This document shows positions 1 through 15,000 of a stretch of 64,000 nucleotides of DNA, piece by piece. The translations under genes were made by a program, and so were the position numbers. This stretch comes from Ridgeia piscesae (lineage: Eukaryota > Annelida > Polychaeta > Sabellida > Siboglinidae). Positions within the stretch are counted from its first letter, which is position 1, and every line of letters begins with the position of its first letter. Below the pieces are notes generated by a model, which was not told the DNA's origin, ran no database searches, and saw only the letters and a program-made list of their open reading frames with translations. Where the stretch lies: contig JAODUO010000040.1 of NCBI GenBank assembly GCA_025642075.2, positions 253,501 through 317,500 on the forward strand, written 5' to 3'.

Positions 1-305
1 AGTACAAGTAACACAATGTAAACAGAACAGTTACAGTACAAGTAACACAATGTAAACAGAACAGTTACAGTACAAGTAACACAATGTAAACAGAACAGTT
101 ACAGTACAAGTAACACAATGTAAACAGAACAGTTACAGTACAAGTAACACAATGTAAACAGAAATTAATTTAAAAACAGTTAAAAAAAATTTAAAAAAAC
201 AATGTAAACAGAACAGTTACAGTACAAGTAACACAATGTAAACAGAATAGTTACAGTACAAGTAACACAATGTAAACAGAACAGTTACAGTACAAGTAAC
301 ACAAT
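1..305. repeat. 34-nt tandem repeat, cut by window edge
   Basis: About eight copies of a 34-nt unit that includes AGTACAAGTAACACAATG. One AT-rich interruption lies at about 163-200. The array runs off the left edge, so its true length is unknown. No coding potential. Confidence 0.95.
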
Positions 306-3300
306 GGTCTCAAGGGTATTTAACAACTGCTTCTTTCAAATGACAGTTTTATCTAATTACTGAGCCACAAGTCCCACATCTCATTCCTGTATCACGTCTA
401 ATTTATAGAACACAACTACATATAAACTACACTGAAGTCAGTCTTCTAATGGCCAATCTATAAGACCTATAGTACTGTTCAACAGTATTGACATCCGATA
501 ATCTATATACCCAGTATGCCCAGATTAAAGGCTTCATTTGATTTCTGCTATGAAACGAACTCTCGTTTTCATGATCCCGTGAACTAAATGCTTGTTAGTA
601 AGATTTTAGTCAATACATACATTAGAGACCCTCTGGTCCAGGCACGTATGAATGATTAGCATAGTTACAGAACCTGGGCTGTACATGGGCACCACTCAAC
701 CAGTTTATAAATAAGCTAAATTTTGTCTAAATTAATATCCAAGCCTGATCATAATCAGCTTACTTACTGGCTAAAGCCAGATTTGATCAACGTCCGGTAA
801 AAGTTCAACCTAAAACTCTCCTTATATAGGCATATGTACTGGTGGAAGCTGCAACAACTGAACTAACTCGAGACGTACATGAGGTGGTGCAGGTACCTGT
901 GAAGGTTTTCCCAGATTTACCCGGGTAAAAACACCTCCAAGTTGTACTGGTAAAACACCTTTGCAACTCAGCCATTGCATGTTGCACTGGTTCTAAATGC
1001 CAATAAAACACTGCCTCAAACTCAAAGTGAGCCCAAAAACACTACCTCAAAGTGAGTCCCAGTTTACTCCCAGACAGGCACCCAGTGCTCGCAGGACACA
1101 GTACACTATTACAGGGGAAAAAGACTTTGGCCATTGCACACTTGTGTTATCCAGATTTTTATATGTCGACTCCATTCATTGGCCCAGACCACCCAGGAAG
1201 TGATGTCACTATTAACACCTTTCATGTCTACACCTACAGTCGTAAAACCGACTTATGGTTTTTGCCCACTTGTAATGAGACTTCACTGGAAATAAGTATG
1301 CTAGGAAAGTCGCATCAAAGAACGAGATGACACGCTTCTGTCACGCAGTCAGTTGTGTGGCATGGGAGTCAATAGAAAGGTAAATAAAACAATAAAAGAA
1401 TGACTCCTAATCACAGCTACTAATTGTTTTCTAAATTACTATATTGTACATTTCTTTCTACATTTATTCATACATTTCCCCCTCAAAACAACAAAGATGT
1501 ATTCAATTGATCTTGTATAACTCCTTTTGTAAGTTTCAGTTATCAAAACAATTATGATGCATCTTTCATGATCGAGGAAGTTATTAACGTTTTAATTATA
1601 TTTTGTTTTCTAAAACTTACTCCACATAACAACTAGTCCCACTCTTGATGCGTACATACACATAATCCAACAGAAACTAATTATTTAACGAGTGCACTCC
1701 TATCTGAGGTGGAGAGAGAGCCAGACTGGGTTTATCTTAAAGGTACCATGCATTTAGACGTACACACAAAAAACACATCGACACTAGGTAAATGGTAACT
1801 ATTGAGTAACAGCCAAAAAGCTTGAATTAGAGTCATAGTCTTATTTTCACGTCTTCCATCACCAGGTTGACATTAACAGAGCGCTAAGCGTCACAAGTCC
1901 CCGTCACATCCCACAGAGGCAAATAAACTACGAGCTCTCTGACGGAGTAGTTGTGTCGTCTCATTATCCGTGCTGCAGCACATTTCCACATATACCCCCC
2001 GACGCTCATTTCCGACATTTACATGTCATCACGTGCGCCTAAATCTACTTCCAACTGACCGTTTTTAACAGATCTCATTCGTCATCGAGATAGCTTGCGT
2101 GGTGCTAGTAAATTTGATAAATAGTCTTGGTGACATGCATTGCAACGTGAATTTACGGCACCTCCGCATGTTGTGTCACAAAGCACGAATGTGCATCTAC
2201 AGAAATAGATTGATAAAAAACAATGCTAATGATTATTTACTCTGACAGTTGTGAGCTTGTGGTAAGCGACAGGGGAAATGAGGTTAATTTACTGCCCTAC
2301 ACGGAGTTGTGAATTGCTGAATGAGATGTTATCGCTTCAGTGGTGACTCTTGCATCATCCACAGTCCTGATGTAGTCGAGCCCAGATAGTTTACAACATC
2401 AACAATGCCTAGAAATTCAATGGTTCTGAGCATGGTGTAAATACCAACAAACACAAGCACGCACGATACATGCACAAATGCAGCACGTACACTCATGCTC
2501 AGGTGCAGATTTGTAAATGGACAGTTTGGCCACATAGAATGACAGCCCAGACCTTGGGATTCAAACAAGAAACATTCTTAGGTGTATATATATAAGTTAC
2601 AACAATGACAAATGTGCACAATTTCTAATAACCACAAATACATATCATTTGGTCGAAATAAAAAGCAAACAAATACACACAACTGCAACACCGTCAAGAT
2701 TTGATTTCGATCACTGAAAAGTGAGTTCCCAGAGGTCATCTGTGGGGACCTTGTCCCTGGCCCACCAAGAAGTCCTAGCCAAAGGTACCCAAGTGCATCT
2801 CATGCCACCCAGTGAAATGGGTCTAGACACTCGCCATGCCATGAATATCCAGTCAGGTTAGCCAAGTACTTTGTGCTATCTCGAGACACGTTCAATGCAG
2901 TAAACTTAAAGAAGACGACTGCCGTTTGCTATCTCCGGAAGGGCTACACTCAAGCATCTCCATAGCAACAGAAATTGATGATATCATGAGTACACTCCTA
3001 CCCCAGGTAGGGAGAGCCAGGCTGGGTTTTATCTTTACATTATCGCTTTATGATTTGCAACAGGTAATTAGTAATTAGCCACTGGCAATAAAGTATGAGC
3101 CACACACGCACAACAGAAACGTATCTGACTACTACTTGTCACTTGTGTTGTGTATTTGAAAATGAAATGATTTACCAAGGCTGGTACGACCAGTGAAATT
3201 ATTTACCAGGTATTTATGTAGTAAAGTTGAAACATGAGATGGCTTGATAATCAGTAAAACACATCAGCAGAATGTGATGATAAATTAAATGACGGTCGAG

Positions 3301-3544
3301 TTGGGTGATCAATATGAAAAGTGAAGTGACATTTGCTGAAGTTAACATATAAAGTTAATTGATTCATTGGAGCATATGAATACACATTTTGTGTTTTTAT
3401 AATAAATTAATAATAAATGCCAGTACAGTACAAAATAACTTATGCAGAAAACACAGAAAAACATTTTATTAAATAACACAAAAACTAAAATAATTCACCT
3501 ACAACAACTGGACTATGAAATAAAAAAGGTACGGAAAGTTCTGA
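306..3544. other. non-coding stretch, probably intron or 3' flank
   Basis: I see no convincing exon here. Two similar ~50-nt segments in the same orientation (about 1690-1735 and 2988-3035, sharing CACTCCTA and AGCCAG.CTGGGTTT) are probably fragments of one dispersed repeat. If the unknown minus-strand gene continues to the left, this is intron. The short ORFs are not supported by splice sites or composition. Confidence 0.5.
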
Positions 3545-3655
3545 TATAGTGCAGAATCCAGGCCTCAGGATGGTCACTTTATTCCCTGGCTGACCCGTTC
3601 AATCGAACACCATCATGACTTGTCTGTGAAGCACGGAGAAATGACTTCTGAAGAA
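3545..3655 (-). mobile_element. SINE body fragment (copy 1 of 3)
   Basis: The segment resembles the bodies of the copies at 29782-30118 and 30500-30640: a TCAGGA block, then a CTTTA...TCCCTGGC block, then GTTCAAT.GAACA and a GACTTSTCTG block, in the same order. It lacks the tRNA-like head. It sits just downstream of the most distal exon seen of the unknown minus-strand gene. Confidence 0.6.
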
Positions 3656-3676
3656 ACAAAATAAGTTACGACTCAC

Positions 3677-3754
3677 CTAGATCAGCCAGTAACCTTGCGT
3701 CTTCACGAGAGTTGAGAGATCTGTTGAACCCAGGAGAGATGAAGTGCGGAACAT
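3677..3754 (-). CDS. unknown gene, exon e (most distal seen)
   Basis: The acceptor is TTCTCTCCACAG and the donor TAG|GTGAGT, both near consensus. The 78-nt exon completes a codon with 2 nt, then encodes VPHFISPGFNRSLNSREDAR and LLADL, and leaves 1 nt. The peptide has a typical protein composition with no stop. The next exon is not visible and probably lies beyond the left edge. Confidence 0.7.
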   Translation of the reverse strand: MFRTSSLLGSTDLSTLVKTQGYWLI

Positions 3755-6700
3755 CTGTGGAGAGAACACAATGAGTAAGGGCGAGACTGACCAGTGGTCA
3801 AGAAGTAACTCTACCAGCTGTGGTCACTACAATGGTCAGTGCAGCCGCTGCAATTATCCGCCAGTGGATGATCTTCCCTGAGACCAATTAGACTGATCCC
3901 TGACTGGCTGCTTACAACCGGTGCGTGACTGAGGGACACTGTTTACTACCCCCGGTTACCACAATGCATACCAAACACATTGTCACACACATACATGCAT
4001 ATGGAACATGTGACGCATGTCAACATGGGGGCCTTAAGGCTCCCCTAACCTCTCATTGCTACCTATTTTGGAAGTAATGTTTTGAGTATGTATAAATGAT
4101 GAGAATAATAATGTTTTGGCGGGTGTCATCATATGTTTAGTTGGCATCTCTCTGATCTTACTGTAACTGCTGCATTTGATTGTCAGTAAGACGGATTAGC
4201 AAGGGACACAGCCTATGTGAAGACAAGGGACAAAAACTATGTGAAGACAAGGGACACCACCTATGTGAAGACAAAGAACACAGCCTAGGTGAAGACAAAG
4301 AACACAGCCTATGTGAAGACAAAGGACACACACTAGGTGAAGACAAGGGACACAAACTAGGTGAAGACAAGAGACACAGCCTATCTGAAGTCAAGGGACA
4401 TAGACTAGATGAAGACAAGGGACACAGCCTATGTGAAGACAAGGGACACAGCCTATGTGAAGACAAGGGACACACACTAGGTGAAGACAATAGACACAGC
4501 CTATGTGAAGACAAGGGACACAGACTATGTGAAGACAATAGACACAGCCTATCTGAAGTCAAGGGACATAGACTAGGTGAAGACAAGGGACACAGCCTAT
4601 GTGAAGACAAGGGACACAGCGTATGTGAAGACAAGGGACACACACTAGGTGAAGACAATAGACACAGCCTATGTGAAGACAAGGGACACAGACTATGTGA
4701 AGACAATAGACACAGCCTATCTGAAGTCAAGGGACATAGACTAGGTGAAGACAAGGGACACAGCCTATGTGAAGACAAGGGACACAGCCTATGTGAAGAC
4801 AAGGGACACACACTAGGTGAAGACAATAGACACAGCCTATGTGAAGACAAGGGACACAGACTATGTGATGACAATAGACCCAGCCTATCTGAAGTCAAGG
4901 GACATAGACTAGGTGAAGACAAGGGACACAGCCTATGTGAAGACAAGGGACACAGCATATGTGAAGACAAGGGACACACACTAGGTGAAGACAAGAGACA
5001 TAACCTATGTGAAGACAAGAGACACAACCTATGTGAAGACAAGGGACACAGCCTATGTTAAACCAAGGGACACAGCCTATGTGAAGACAAGAGACACAGC
5101 ACATGTGAAGACAAGAGACACAGACTATGTGAAGACAATATACACAGCCTATGTGAAGACAAGGGACACAGACTAGGGGAAGACAAGGGACACAGCATAT
5201 GTGAAGACAAGGGACACAGACTAGGTGAAGACAAGGGACACAGCCTATGTGAAGACAAGGGACACAGACTATGTGAAGACAATAGACACAGCCTATCTGA
5301 AGTCAAGGGACATAGACTAGGTGAAGACAAGGGACACAGCCTATGTGAAGACAAGGGACACAGCCTATGTGAAGACAAGGGACACACACTAGGTGAAGAC
5401 AAGAGACATAACCTATGTGAAGACAAGAGACACAACCTATGTGAAGACAAGGGACACAGCCTATGTTAAAACAAGGGACACAGCCTATGTGAAGACAAGA
5501 GACACAGCATATGTGAAGACAAGAGACACAGACTATGTGAAGACAATATACACAGCCTATGTGAAGACAAGGGACACAGACTAGGGGAAGACAAGGGACA
5601 CAGCATATGTGAAGACAAGGGACACAGACTAGGTGAAGACAAGGGACACAGCCTATGGGAAGACAAGGGACACAGAGTAGGTGAAGATAAGCAACACATC
5701 CTAGATGAAGACAAGGGATACAACCTAAGTGAAGACAAGGACAAGGGATACCACCCAAGTGAAGTCAGTCTAAATGAAGACAAGGGGCACAGCGTGGGTG
5801 AAGATTGCACATACTTTGGGGGTACGGGTGTGGTGGGGTGGGCAAACATGACAGGCGAGATTGAGGACAATCATGACAGTTGATGTTCATCTGTACAGAA
5901 ATCAAACTTGATGTCAACTGGGAAAGTCAGCTCCTAGTCCCAGAGTCCATCCACTAGACAGGACTAAGTGAGCCTTGTGAATGTAACTACCCCCGGTACT
6001 CAGATCTGCAGAGGAAACCAGATCAATAAAACATATTATTTTTTACCGGATTTTACTGTGATTTCACACTGAATGTGTATCTGTTGGCACAGTCAGCGTG
6101 CATGTGACACAGTCAGCGTGCATGTGACTCAGTCAGCGTGCATTGTGACACAGTCAGCGTGCATTGTGACACAGTCAGCGTGCATGTGACACAGTCAGCG
6201 TGCATTGTGACACAGTCAGCGTGCATGTGACACAGTCAGCGTGCATTGTGACACAGTCAGCGTGTGTGTGACCCTGGCCAACTGGTGGAGTGCACGGCCG
6301 TCACACGACCTGGCATCACCCGCCAGACGTGGGTTCACGTGGACCCATAAAACACCAATAAGATATTCCCGGAGCTAGGATGAAAGTGGCAGTGCACCGT
6401 AGTGAGGTGTTTGCCAACCTTTATGCAGCAGTCAACTGTCTGTACCTAGAAACACCCAGAGACTGCACTTAAGCATCCCAACCACCTACGTCTGCGTGCC
6501 TTCATTATCTCACCCAGCATGGCAAAACAGGAAGAACGTCATGTACCGTCAATGAGCTTGTACTTAGATAAAACATTTGTCTAAAGTATTAGATATTAGT
6601 CTTATGTTTGTAAAATGTGTTTTACATGCTACGTGACATGCTGCATTATAGGTTCCAACTTTGCATTTCATCAAATTTATAAGAATTATGGGGAACTTTG

Positions 6701-9040
6701 TTTTCCGCCAAAGTGCACTGCGTATATTATAACTGCCAAATGCTTTAACTGTTAATTGTTATAATGGTAATTTACCTTAATTTACATTGACGGTACGTCA
6801 CCAAATTGATGGACCGATGAGCAGATTTTCAATCAGTATCCTCGCATTAAATACTGAAAGATGTGAATCATTGCATAACATACTCAATCTGGCATCTCAG
6901 CAATGACAGGTACAACACAGTATGTCAATTATGAACCTTTACAATTCGGCTGGCTTATCTCTGCCGAGACTGAAAATGCATAATCATTCACGCATTTCCA
7001 GTCTGGAAATTCACAACAGACAAGTAAAAGAGATTTCATGTGACAGCGAAGAAGCGAAACAATGTTAGAGATGTCAGAATGATGAGCCACGCCAGAGTGG
7101 CCCTAAACCAGCCTCTGCACTTCAAATAAAACACAGCAAGTGTGTATAAAAACGCTAAGCTATGACGGAGGAAATAGCCCAGATTTAAAATCAATCCACT
7201 CCCACTGGAGTAGTGTACTTGGGTCAATGAATACGATCCGAAACGGTGGAGACTGTCCATGTGTGACAGAAAGTGTCACATGACACACAGTGTCTGTCAA
7301 TGCAATGTAAGACTCGCTGTCGAATTCCAACCAAACCCAGGCGAAACATCAACACAGATTGGAGCAAACAAGCTCTGATATCATCAATAAGAAGTACCCG
7401 CTCAACCATTCTCGCCTCAGTACAAATACGCGAGGAATTCGTTCAGCACTGGATTCATGTTATGTAACGGCAACCTGGAGTTAATGGACGACTCGAACAA
7501 AAAGTGTTGTTGTGAAGAAATAAATTAACACTGATATGGTCTGTCAGAACAACATGTGATATCAATGTACCACTTCTTGCAAGACCAATTGGCTCATTAA
7601 ACTCACACACACGAGATAACAGAATGGAAATGTTATTGTATGAATCTGTGGGATGTGAAAAATTAAGGGATGTTTTCTAAAGATAAAATATGACTAATAA
7701 ATGCAATAATTTAGCTACAGAGGCAAAGTAGAATAGATATGTTCAACTGTCAAGATTTAGAAATGATCTTCACTACAGGTGACACGAATTAGCATTTTGA
7801 TAAATGATTTAGAGGCAGCAAATAAACCTTATAATCGTTACAGCATGGCATGTTTGCAACTTGTTGCTAACTGCCTTCAAAACATGTAGTTTGTCTGACA
7901 ATTATATCCACCGAATCCATTATTCTGCTTTCACAAAGATGTTTTATGAGTGTATTTGTATGACACAGTAAATAAGCATTAACCTTCAAAACAAGTTATA
8001 TCCATTTGGAACGTTTTTAGATAAAAAAATACATTTTCTTCTCCACAATTTTAAGTGATAGATTGAAAAACCATTATTTTGCCTGTCACTATTTTGGCAT
8101 TAAACCTGTTTGATTGCAAAATACCTTTACTTCCTCCAATATAAAGCACTCCAATAAAAAGGCACTCTTAACTCAATTTGTCATCCTGCAGATCTTTGAC
8201 GTTTCTAATATTCCTTTACAGGCCTGGTAACGTTTTTTGGCAATTGGGAAATCCAGTGTTGACTGAACAACTTTTATATTGGACTAAAAGTACAAATAAC
8301 TCGCATCAAAACTACTTAAGTAAATATATAATGAAAAAAACTAAATTGATAAAAAGTAAAAGTATCTTTCAAAAGAATTTGAAGTAAGTTCAATTCAACA
8401 TTTGTATTTCAACATTACAGGAAGCAAAAAGATTTGAGACTAAAATAACTATACAAAATATTACTCCACATAAACTTTAACATAGTAACAGTCACTAAAA
8501 TAAAATAATTACTTTGTATGTACAATTGCATACAGTTAATAGACATCTACATGGCAATACTACATGTAAATACTTCTTTACATGCCACCATTGGAGAACC
8601 ACACTTAGTTAATGTTGGGTGCCACCAATGTTGATGAATGTTAATGTGTTAATTAACACTCTCCTGTTACTTACAGTCGTCCATCAGAAGTATATCCAGG
8701 TCGCTGCTCCGTCTTCCCATAATGCTCTGCCTGTTCTTCCTTATTGACCTCCGCTCCACTTTGACCTCCCGTCTGACCCTTAAGTTTGCCAGGGCACAAT
8801 GCGTTGTGGGAGGCTGCTGCAATTTTTTTGGTGAGCGAGGAATGAACTCTTTGTCTGAGGAACTGAAACCATATAGAACAAGATTCAACTGAAATGTCTG
8901 ACAAACTTAACCAGCACCAGACTCCATACTTAGTGAAACGCAGCATAACTGTAATGTGTGGGTTTTAAGAAACCGATTGTGTCGGTTTGTGCAAACATGT
9001 GTAATACAAATCATGCTAATGCGAGACACAAATGATAACG

Positions 9041-9084
<44 letters not shown>

Positions 9085-12000
9085 TATGAATTATTTCTTG
9101 GCATATTTCATTGTTTTAGGGGTTATGAAAATATCTTCCATGCATAATTAAACCCAAAATGTTGACATATTTCATTGGAATAACAAAAAACATTAATTGC
9201 TGTGCAAATAGTAAAAACTGCAAGAACAAACATATTTAATTACCCGGCATAACAATGTAAAATACATAAAAATTTGTATGTGCGTACATACAAACTTCAT
9301 TACGTGATTATGTATATTTAAGGCACTATGTCAATTTTGCACTCATGCGAGGCATTGTTATTCCAGTGCCGCGGAACAGTATTGAGAGACTGAGGTCTCT
9401 GGGACCGTGGTGTGAGGTCTCTCGGGACCGTTGTGTGAGATCTCAGGGACCGTGGTAGGTGGGGACTTGTTTACGATTTATTTCTCAGAAGCAATCTCAC
9501 GTAAGCTCTACAGGTAATACTCCCAGCTAGTGGAGGATTGAGACTAATTCAGCAGTAATTGTCTACTTCACACTGTAATTTACACTTCAGATACGATACG
9601 TGCCTCGCGGCCTACCAGGCCCCTATTACCTCACAACCCTGGGGTTAGGACACATTCGACTCATTAATGCTGTTTTGCTCAATGTTGAACTTTCACTCTT
9701 ATTCTGCACTGACACTTGTTGACCAAAGGCAGAAGTAAGAATTAACACGTTTAATATTACGAGAAGTGTCACTGCTGTGTCACGCATAGTTTGAGAGCTA
9801 ATTATGTTGCCGTAGCAACACTGATTATTTGTCAAACACGATTCATGTATTGGGCTACTTACGTGTAGCATTGTTGTGTACTGAAACATGTTATACAAGT
9901 TGACGTATGTATCATTTACTATCAAATGAGATACGGCCATCAGTCGATTGATGGAACTGTACACACAATTATTAAGTAATTAACTTATACACATGATGTC
10001 ATAACAGTAAAGTTGTGCATCGTATAACAGTAAAGTTGTGCATCATATCTGATCTGGCTTAAGCCATGGTAAAACACCATGAGCAATTCCAGAGTATGAT
10101 GTAAATATTACGTCACAAACAATACACCTTGACGCCTGTTTAAGTGGCCCTACATCAGTCAGTCTTAGTTGTCCACGTACCTTGTGCCATCTGCACCTGT
10201 CTGACAGCTGACACAATACATCCTAGCTGCTGTACACGAGACTAACCTACTCAAAGTTTGCCCCTAACTTTTACACAATTAATCACAACAATGTCACGGC
10301 ATATTGATTATGATATGCAACACTAGTTCCGGGCCTTTGGCAAATACTTCACAATTAGTGCAATCAGAGTCATCTGTGAATGCGGATATCAGATCAAACA
10401 TCACAAGGCAGTCCGGACGTAATCTCTGATATCATAATAAACGGAAACAAGTGCACAGGCGCTGAGTAAGAATAGTTCACATGTGAACAGATAACATTGT
10501 ACAGTTATCACCCGAATGTTCACACTCAGACCTGAGTTCACTGACCTACTGCCCCATGCCAGCAATACATGCTCCCCGTTGCCACGGTCGTGACCTCTGT
10601 CCAAAGGGTCAACGCGGTTCTTCGTGGGCGTTTTCCTCAGTGGTGACAGACACGACGAAGACCGTGGACATGACATGGTGACACTGACAGTGGTTTTTTA
10701 GACACCCAGACATGGGTTGACTGACCTGCCTGTCCGCCCAGGTATGAATGCCTGACTGAGTCTAACTGCGGCCATGTGACCAGTGTAGATTACGACATAG
10801 TGGAATGTAGTGAGCATGTTCCAGCTTGATTACAAAACCACCGCCCCTAACAGAGGCAGTCAACTATAACTAACTGAATCCTATTGTATAACACGATGGC
10901 TATGTCTTTTAGCAGACAGGTTATTGCCTAGGTGAGACAGTCCACCAGTGAGACATATACAGACCCATGGACAATGCTGGATTAGTGGAACAAAGCTAAA
11001 AGCCAACTGAAGTTGGCCCATGCTGATTAATTAGAACCCTGTCAGTGGTATTGATTAATTGGTGTTGACTAATTAGCTTATTGTAACAAAAACCAATTCT
11101 CATTAGATTATGTCACATCGCGGTTAGTCAATTCAATCAGCATTTTGTTTTGATGTCATCGCAACAGTTTCTGCTTCACTGGACATTCACGTAGATATTT
11201 ATGTGTCAACTCGATCAGGCTGTTTTACTTCCTAAAACAGGGCACAATTTGCAAAATCATCAAAAATGGCTACGGCTGAATGATTTTACCTTCCAACTAA
11301 CTGGACAAAGTGAATAGTGAATTAAAAATATAAATTAACAAATACAATAAGCTCTTACGTATAGTAAATCAGATTATGACATTGTTCAGAGTGTGACAGA
11401 AGCCCAGTATACCACACGAAAGTTGCTTTTAGAAAAACAATTGAACAACGGTGAAGGGTGATAAGTAATTAATTAGTGAGTATTTCAATTAGTCACACAA
11501 GTGTGTTTGTCACAGTTTGATCTTACCATTGTTCAACAACAATGACAACAGAATGCTACATGGTCATCCCATTGTTAATTACCCTATAATATTCTCAACT
11601 CTTTTTCTCCCAAGTCAGAGAGTATTAGATTTTATAAACAGAAATATGTCTGAATGCTCAGATAAAACTAGACAGTCTGGTAAGTTTACACCAGTTTGTC
11701 CTAACCTTGACTACAGGAGTGCAGCTAGTTTGGGTGCCATACACCAACAAAATTAACAAACTTAAGAAATTACAATGACAATCAGCACGATTTGTAATGG
11801 GTAATGAGTCATGAAAGCAGCGTAACATTGATGATGACAACTCTCAAGTAGGAGTCCCGATATAGAACACGACAGAGAAGTCAGCTGCCTGGCACTGTTT
11901 TATAAATCCCTACACGGAAAAAGAGCCTTTCATTTGCCGGGTCACCTGGTTCATTCAACTAACAACACTCATGGCCAGCATGAATGATTTATTCAAATAC

Positions 12001-15000
12001 TGGCCAGGGTTCAAGTCTATGCTAATAGCTCTTTTAATAGAACAGTATAAAGGAATGGAATAGACAAACCAAAACAGTTCTATCTGCAACAATGGTGGAC
12101 AACTTTAAATCTAGGCTAGGTAGACGATTTGAATTTCCCATTACACCACCATATTGGTGTAATGTCCTTATGGTTTTTGCCAATTATCATACAAACATAG
12201 ACAAGGTTTCAAAACCTCCAAAAATATGGCTTTGATTTTTTTGTTTTTGTACAAGCAAGAAATAGTAATTAAAACCACTTGCATTACATCTGAACAAGTC
12301 TATTTTTTAGTTGTGTTTAAAAAAATCCATGATAGTATGTACAGTTCTATGTACAAGTAATCACATCACATTATAGAATCACGCTTCCAGAAAGTATCTA
12401 TGTTATGCGTGATGTGATACACAGGAATGTATTTGACTAATTCCAGACAGTCCACTAGATGTCACCACCCTATGTGGAAACATCACCATGCAACTCCATT
12501 ACATCACAGGCAAGTGTCACCACATCACAGGCAGGTGTCACCACATCACACATCACAGACAGGTGTCACTACATCACACATCAGACAGGTGTCACCACAT
12601 CACAGACAGGTGTCACCACATCACACATCACAGACAGGTGTCGCCACATCACACATCACAGACAGGTGTCACTACATCACACATCAGACAGGTGTCACCA
12701 CATCACACATCACAGACAGGTGTCACCACATCACACATCACAGACAGGTGTCACCACATCACACACCACAGACAGGTGTCACCACATCACACATCACAGG
12801 CAGGTGTCACCACATCACACATCACAGACAGGTGTCACCACATCACACATCAGACAGGTGTCACCACATCACACATCACAGGCAGGTGTCACCACATCAC
12901 ACATCACAGACAGGTGTCACTACATCACACATCAGACAGGTGTCACCACATCACACATCACAGACAGGTGTCACCACATCACACATCACAGACAGGTGTC
13001 GCCACATCACACATCACAGACAGGTGTCACTACATCACACATCAGACAGGTGTCACCACATCACACATCACAGACAGGTGTCACCACATCACACATCACA
13101 GACAGGTGTCACCACATCACACACCACAGACAGGTGTCACCACATCACACATCACAGGCAGGTGTCACCACATCACACATCACAGACAGGTGTCACCACA
13201 TCACACATCACAGACAGGTGTCACCACATCACACATCACAGGCAGGTGTCACCACATCACACATCACAGACAGGTGTCACCACATCACACATCACAGGCA
13301 GGTGTCACCACATCACACATCACAGACAGGTGTCACCACATCACACATCACAGACAGGTGTCACCACATCACACATCACAGACAGGTGTCGCCACATCAC
13401 ACATCACAGACAGGTGTCACCACATCACACATCACAGACAGGTGTCACTACATCACACATCAGACAGGTGTCACCACATCACACATCACAGACAGGTGTC
13501 GCCACATCACACATCACAGACAGGTGTCACTACATCACACATCAGACAGGTGTCACCACATCACACATCACAGACAGGTGTTACCACATCACACATCACA
13601 GACAGGTGTCACCACATCACACATCAGACAGGTGTCACCACATCACACATCACAGGCAGGTGTCACCACATCACACATCAGGCTGGTGTCACCACATCAC
13701 ACATCACAGGCAGGTGTTACCACATCACACATCAGACAGGTGTCACCACATCACACGTCACAGACAGGTGTCACCACATCACACATCACAGGCAGGTGTC
13801 ACCACATCACACATCACAGACAGGTGTCACCACATCACACATCACAGGCAGGTGTCACCACATCACACATCACAGACAGGTGTCACCACATCACACATCA
13901 CAGACAGGTGTCACCACATCACACATCACAGACAGGTGTCGCCACATCACACATCACAGACAGGTGTCACCACATCACACATCACAGACAGGTGTCACTA
14001 CATCACACATCAGACAGGTGTCACCACATCACACATCACAGACAGGTGTCGCCACATCACACATCACAGACAGGTGTCACTACATCACACATCAGACAGG
14101 TGTCACCACATCACACATCACAGACAGGTGTTACCACATCACACATCACAGACAGGTGTCACCACATCACACATCAGACAGGTGTCACCACATCACACAT
14201 CACAGGCAGGTGTCACCACATCACACATCAGGCTGGTGTCACCACATCACACATCACAGGCAGGTGTTACCACATCACACATCAGACAGGTGTCACCACA
14301 TCACACATCACAGGCAGGTGTCCCCACATCATACATCACAGGTAAGTTTCACCTCATCACACATCACAGGCAGGTGTCCCCACATCACAGGCAGGTGTCA
14401 CCACATCACACATCACAGGCATGTGTCACTGCATCACAGGCAAGTGTCACCTCATCACACATCACAGGCAGGTGTTACCACATCACATAACACAGGCAGG
14501 TGTCCCCACATCACAGGCAGGGGTTCCCAAATCACAGGCAGGTGCCACCACATCACACATTACAGGCATGTGTCACTGCATCACAGGCAAGTGTCACCTC
14601 ATCACACATCACAGGCAGGTGTTACCACATCATATATCACAGGCAGTGTCACCACATCACAAGCAGGTGTCACCACATCACACATCACAGGCAGGTGTCA
14701 CCACATCACAGGCAGGTGTCACCACATCACAGGCAGGTGTCACCACATCACACATCACAGGCAGGTGTCACCACATCACAGGCAGGTGTCACCACATCAC
14801 AGGCAGGTGTCACCACATCACAGGCAGGTGTCACCACATCACAGGCAGGTGTCACCACATCACACATCACAGGCAGGTGTCACCACATCACAGGCAGGTG
14901 TCACCACATCACACATCACAGGCAGGTGTCACCACATCACAGGCAGGTGTCACCACATCACAGACAAGTGTCACCATATCACACATCACAGGCAAGTGTC

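Larger units (their letters stand above)
8863..10545. other. intron of unknown gene
   Basis: AT-rich unique sequence with an (AT)n run at 9044-9081, a short triple repeat at about 9385-9465 and a twofold ATAACAGTAAAGTTGTGCAT near 10004-10045. The 112-residue minus ORF at 9626-9964 has no splice or compositional support. Confidence 0.5.

Noticed and set aside
4158..5061. Long ORFs of about 294 codons on both strands in the 24-nt array
   Set aside because: Produced by a stop-free unit whose length is a multiple of three; both strands and other frames are equally open and no splice or start evidence exists.
7036..7260. 74-residue hydrophobic minus ORF as an exon of the unknown gene
   Set aside because: No acceptor or donor in the needed phase; the phase chain already closes between the exons at 8675 and 3754.
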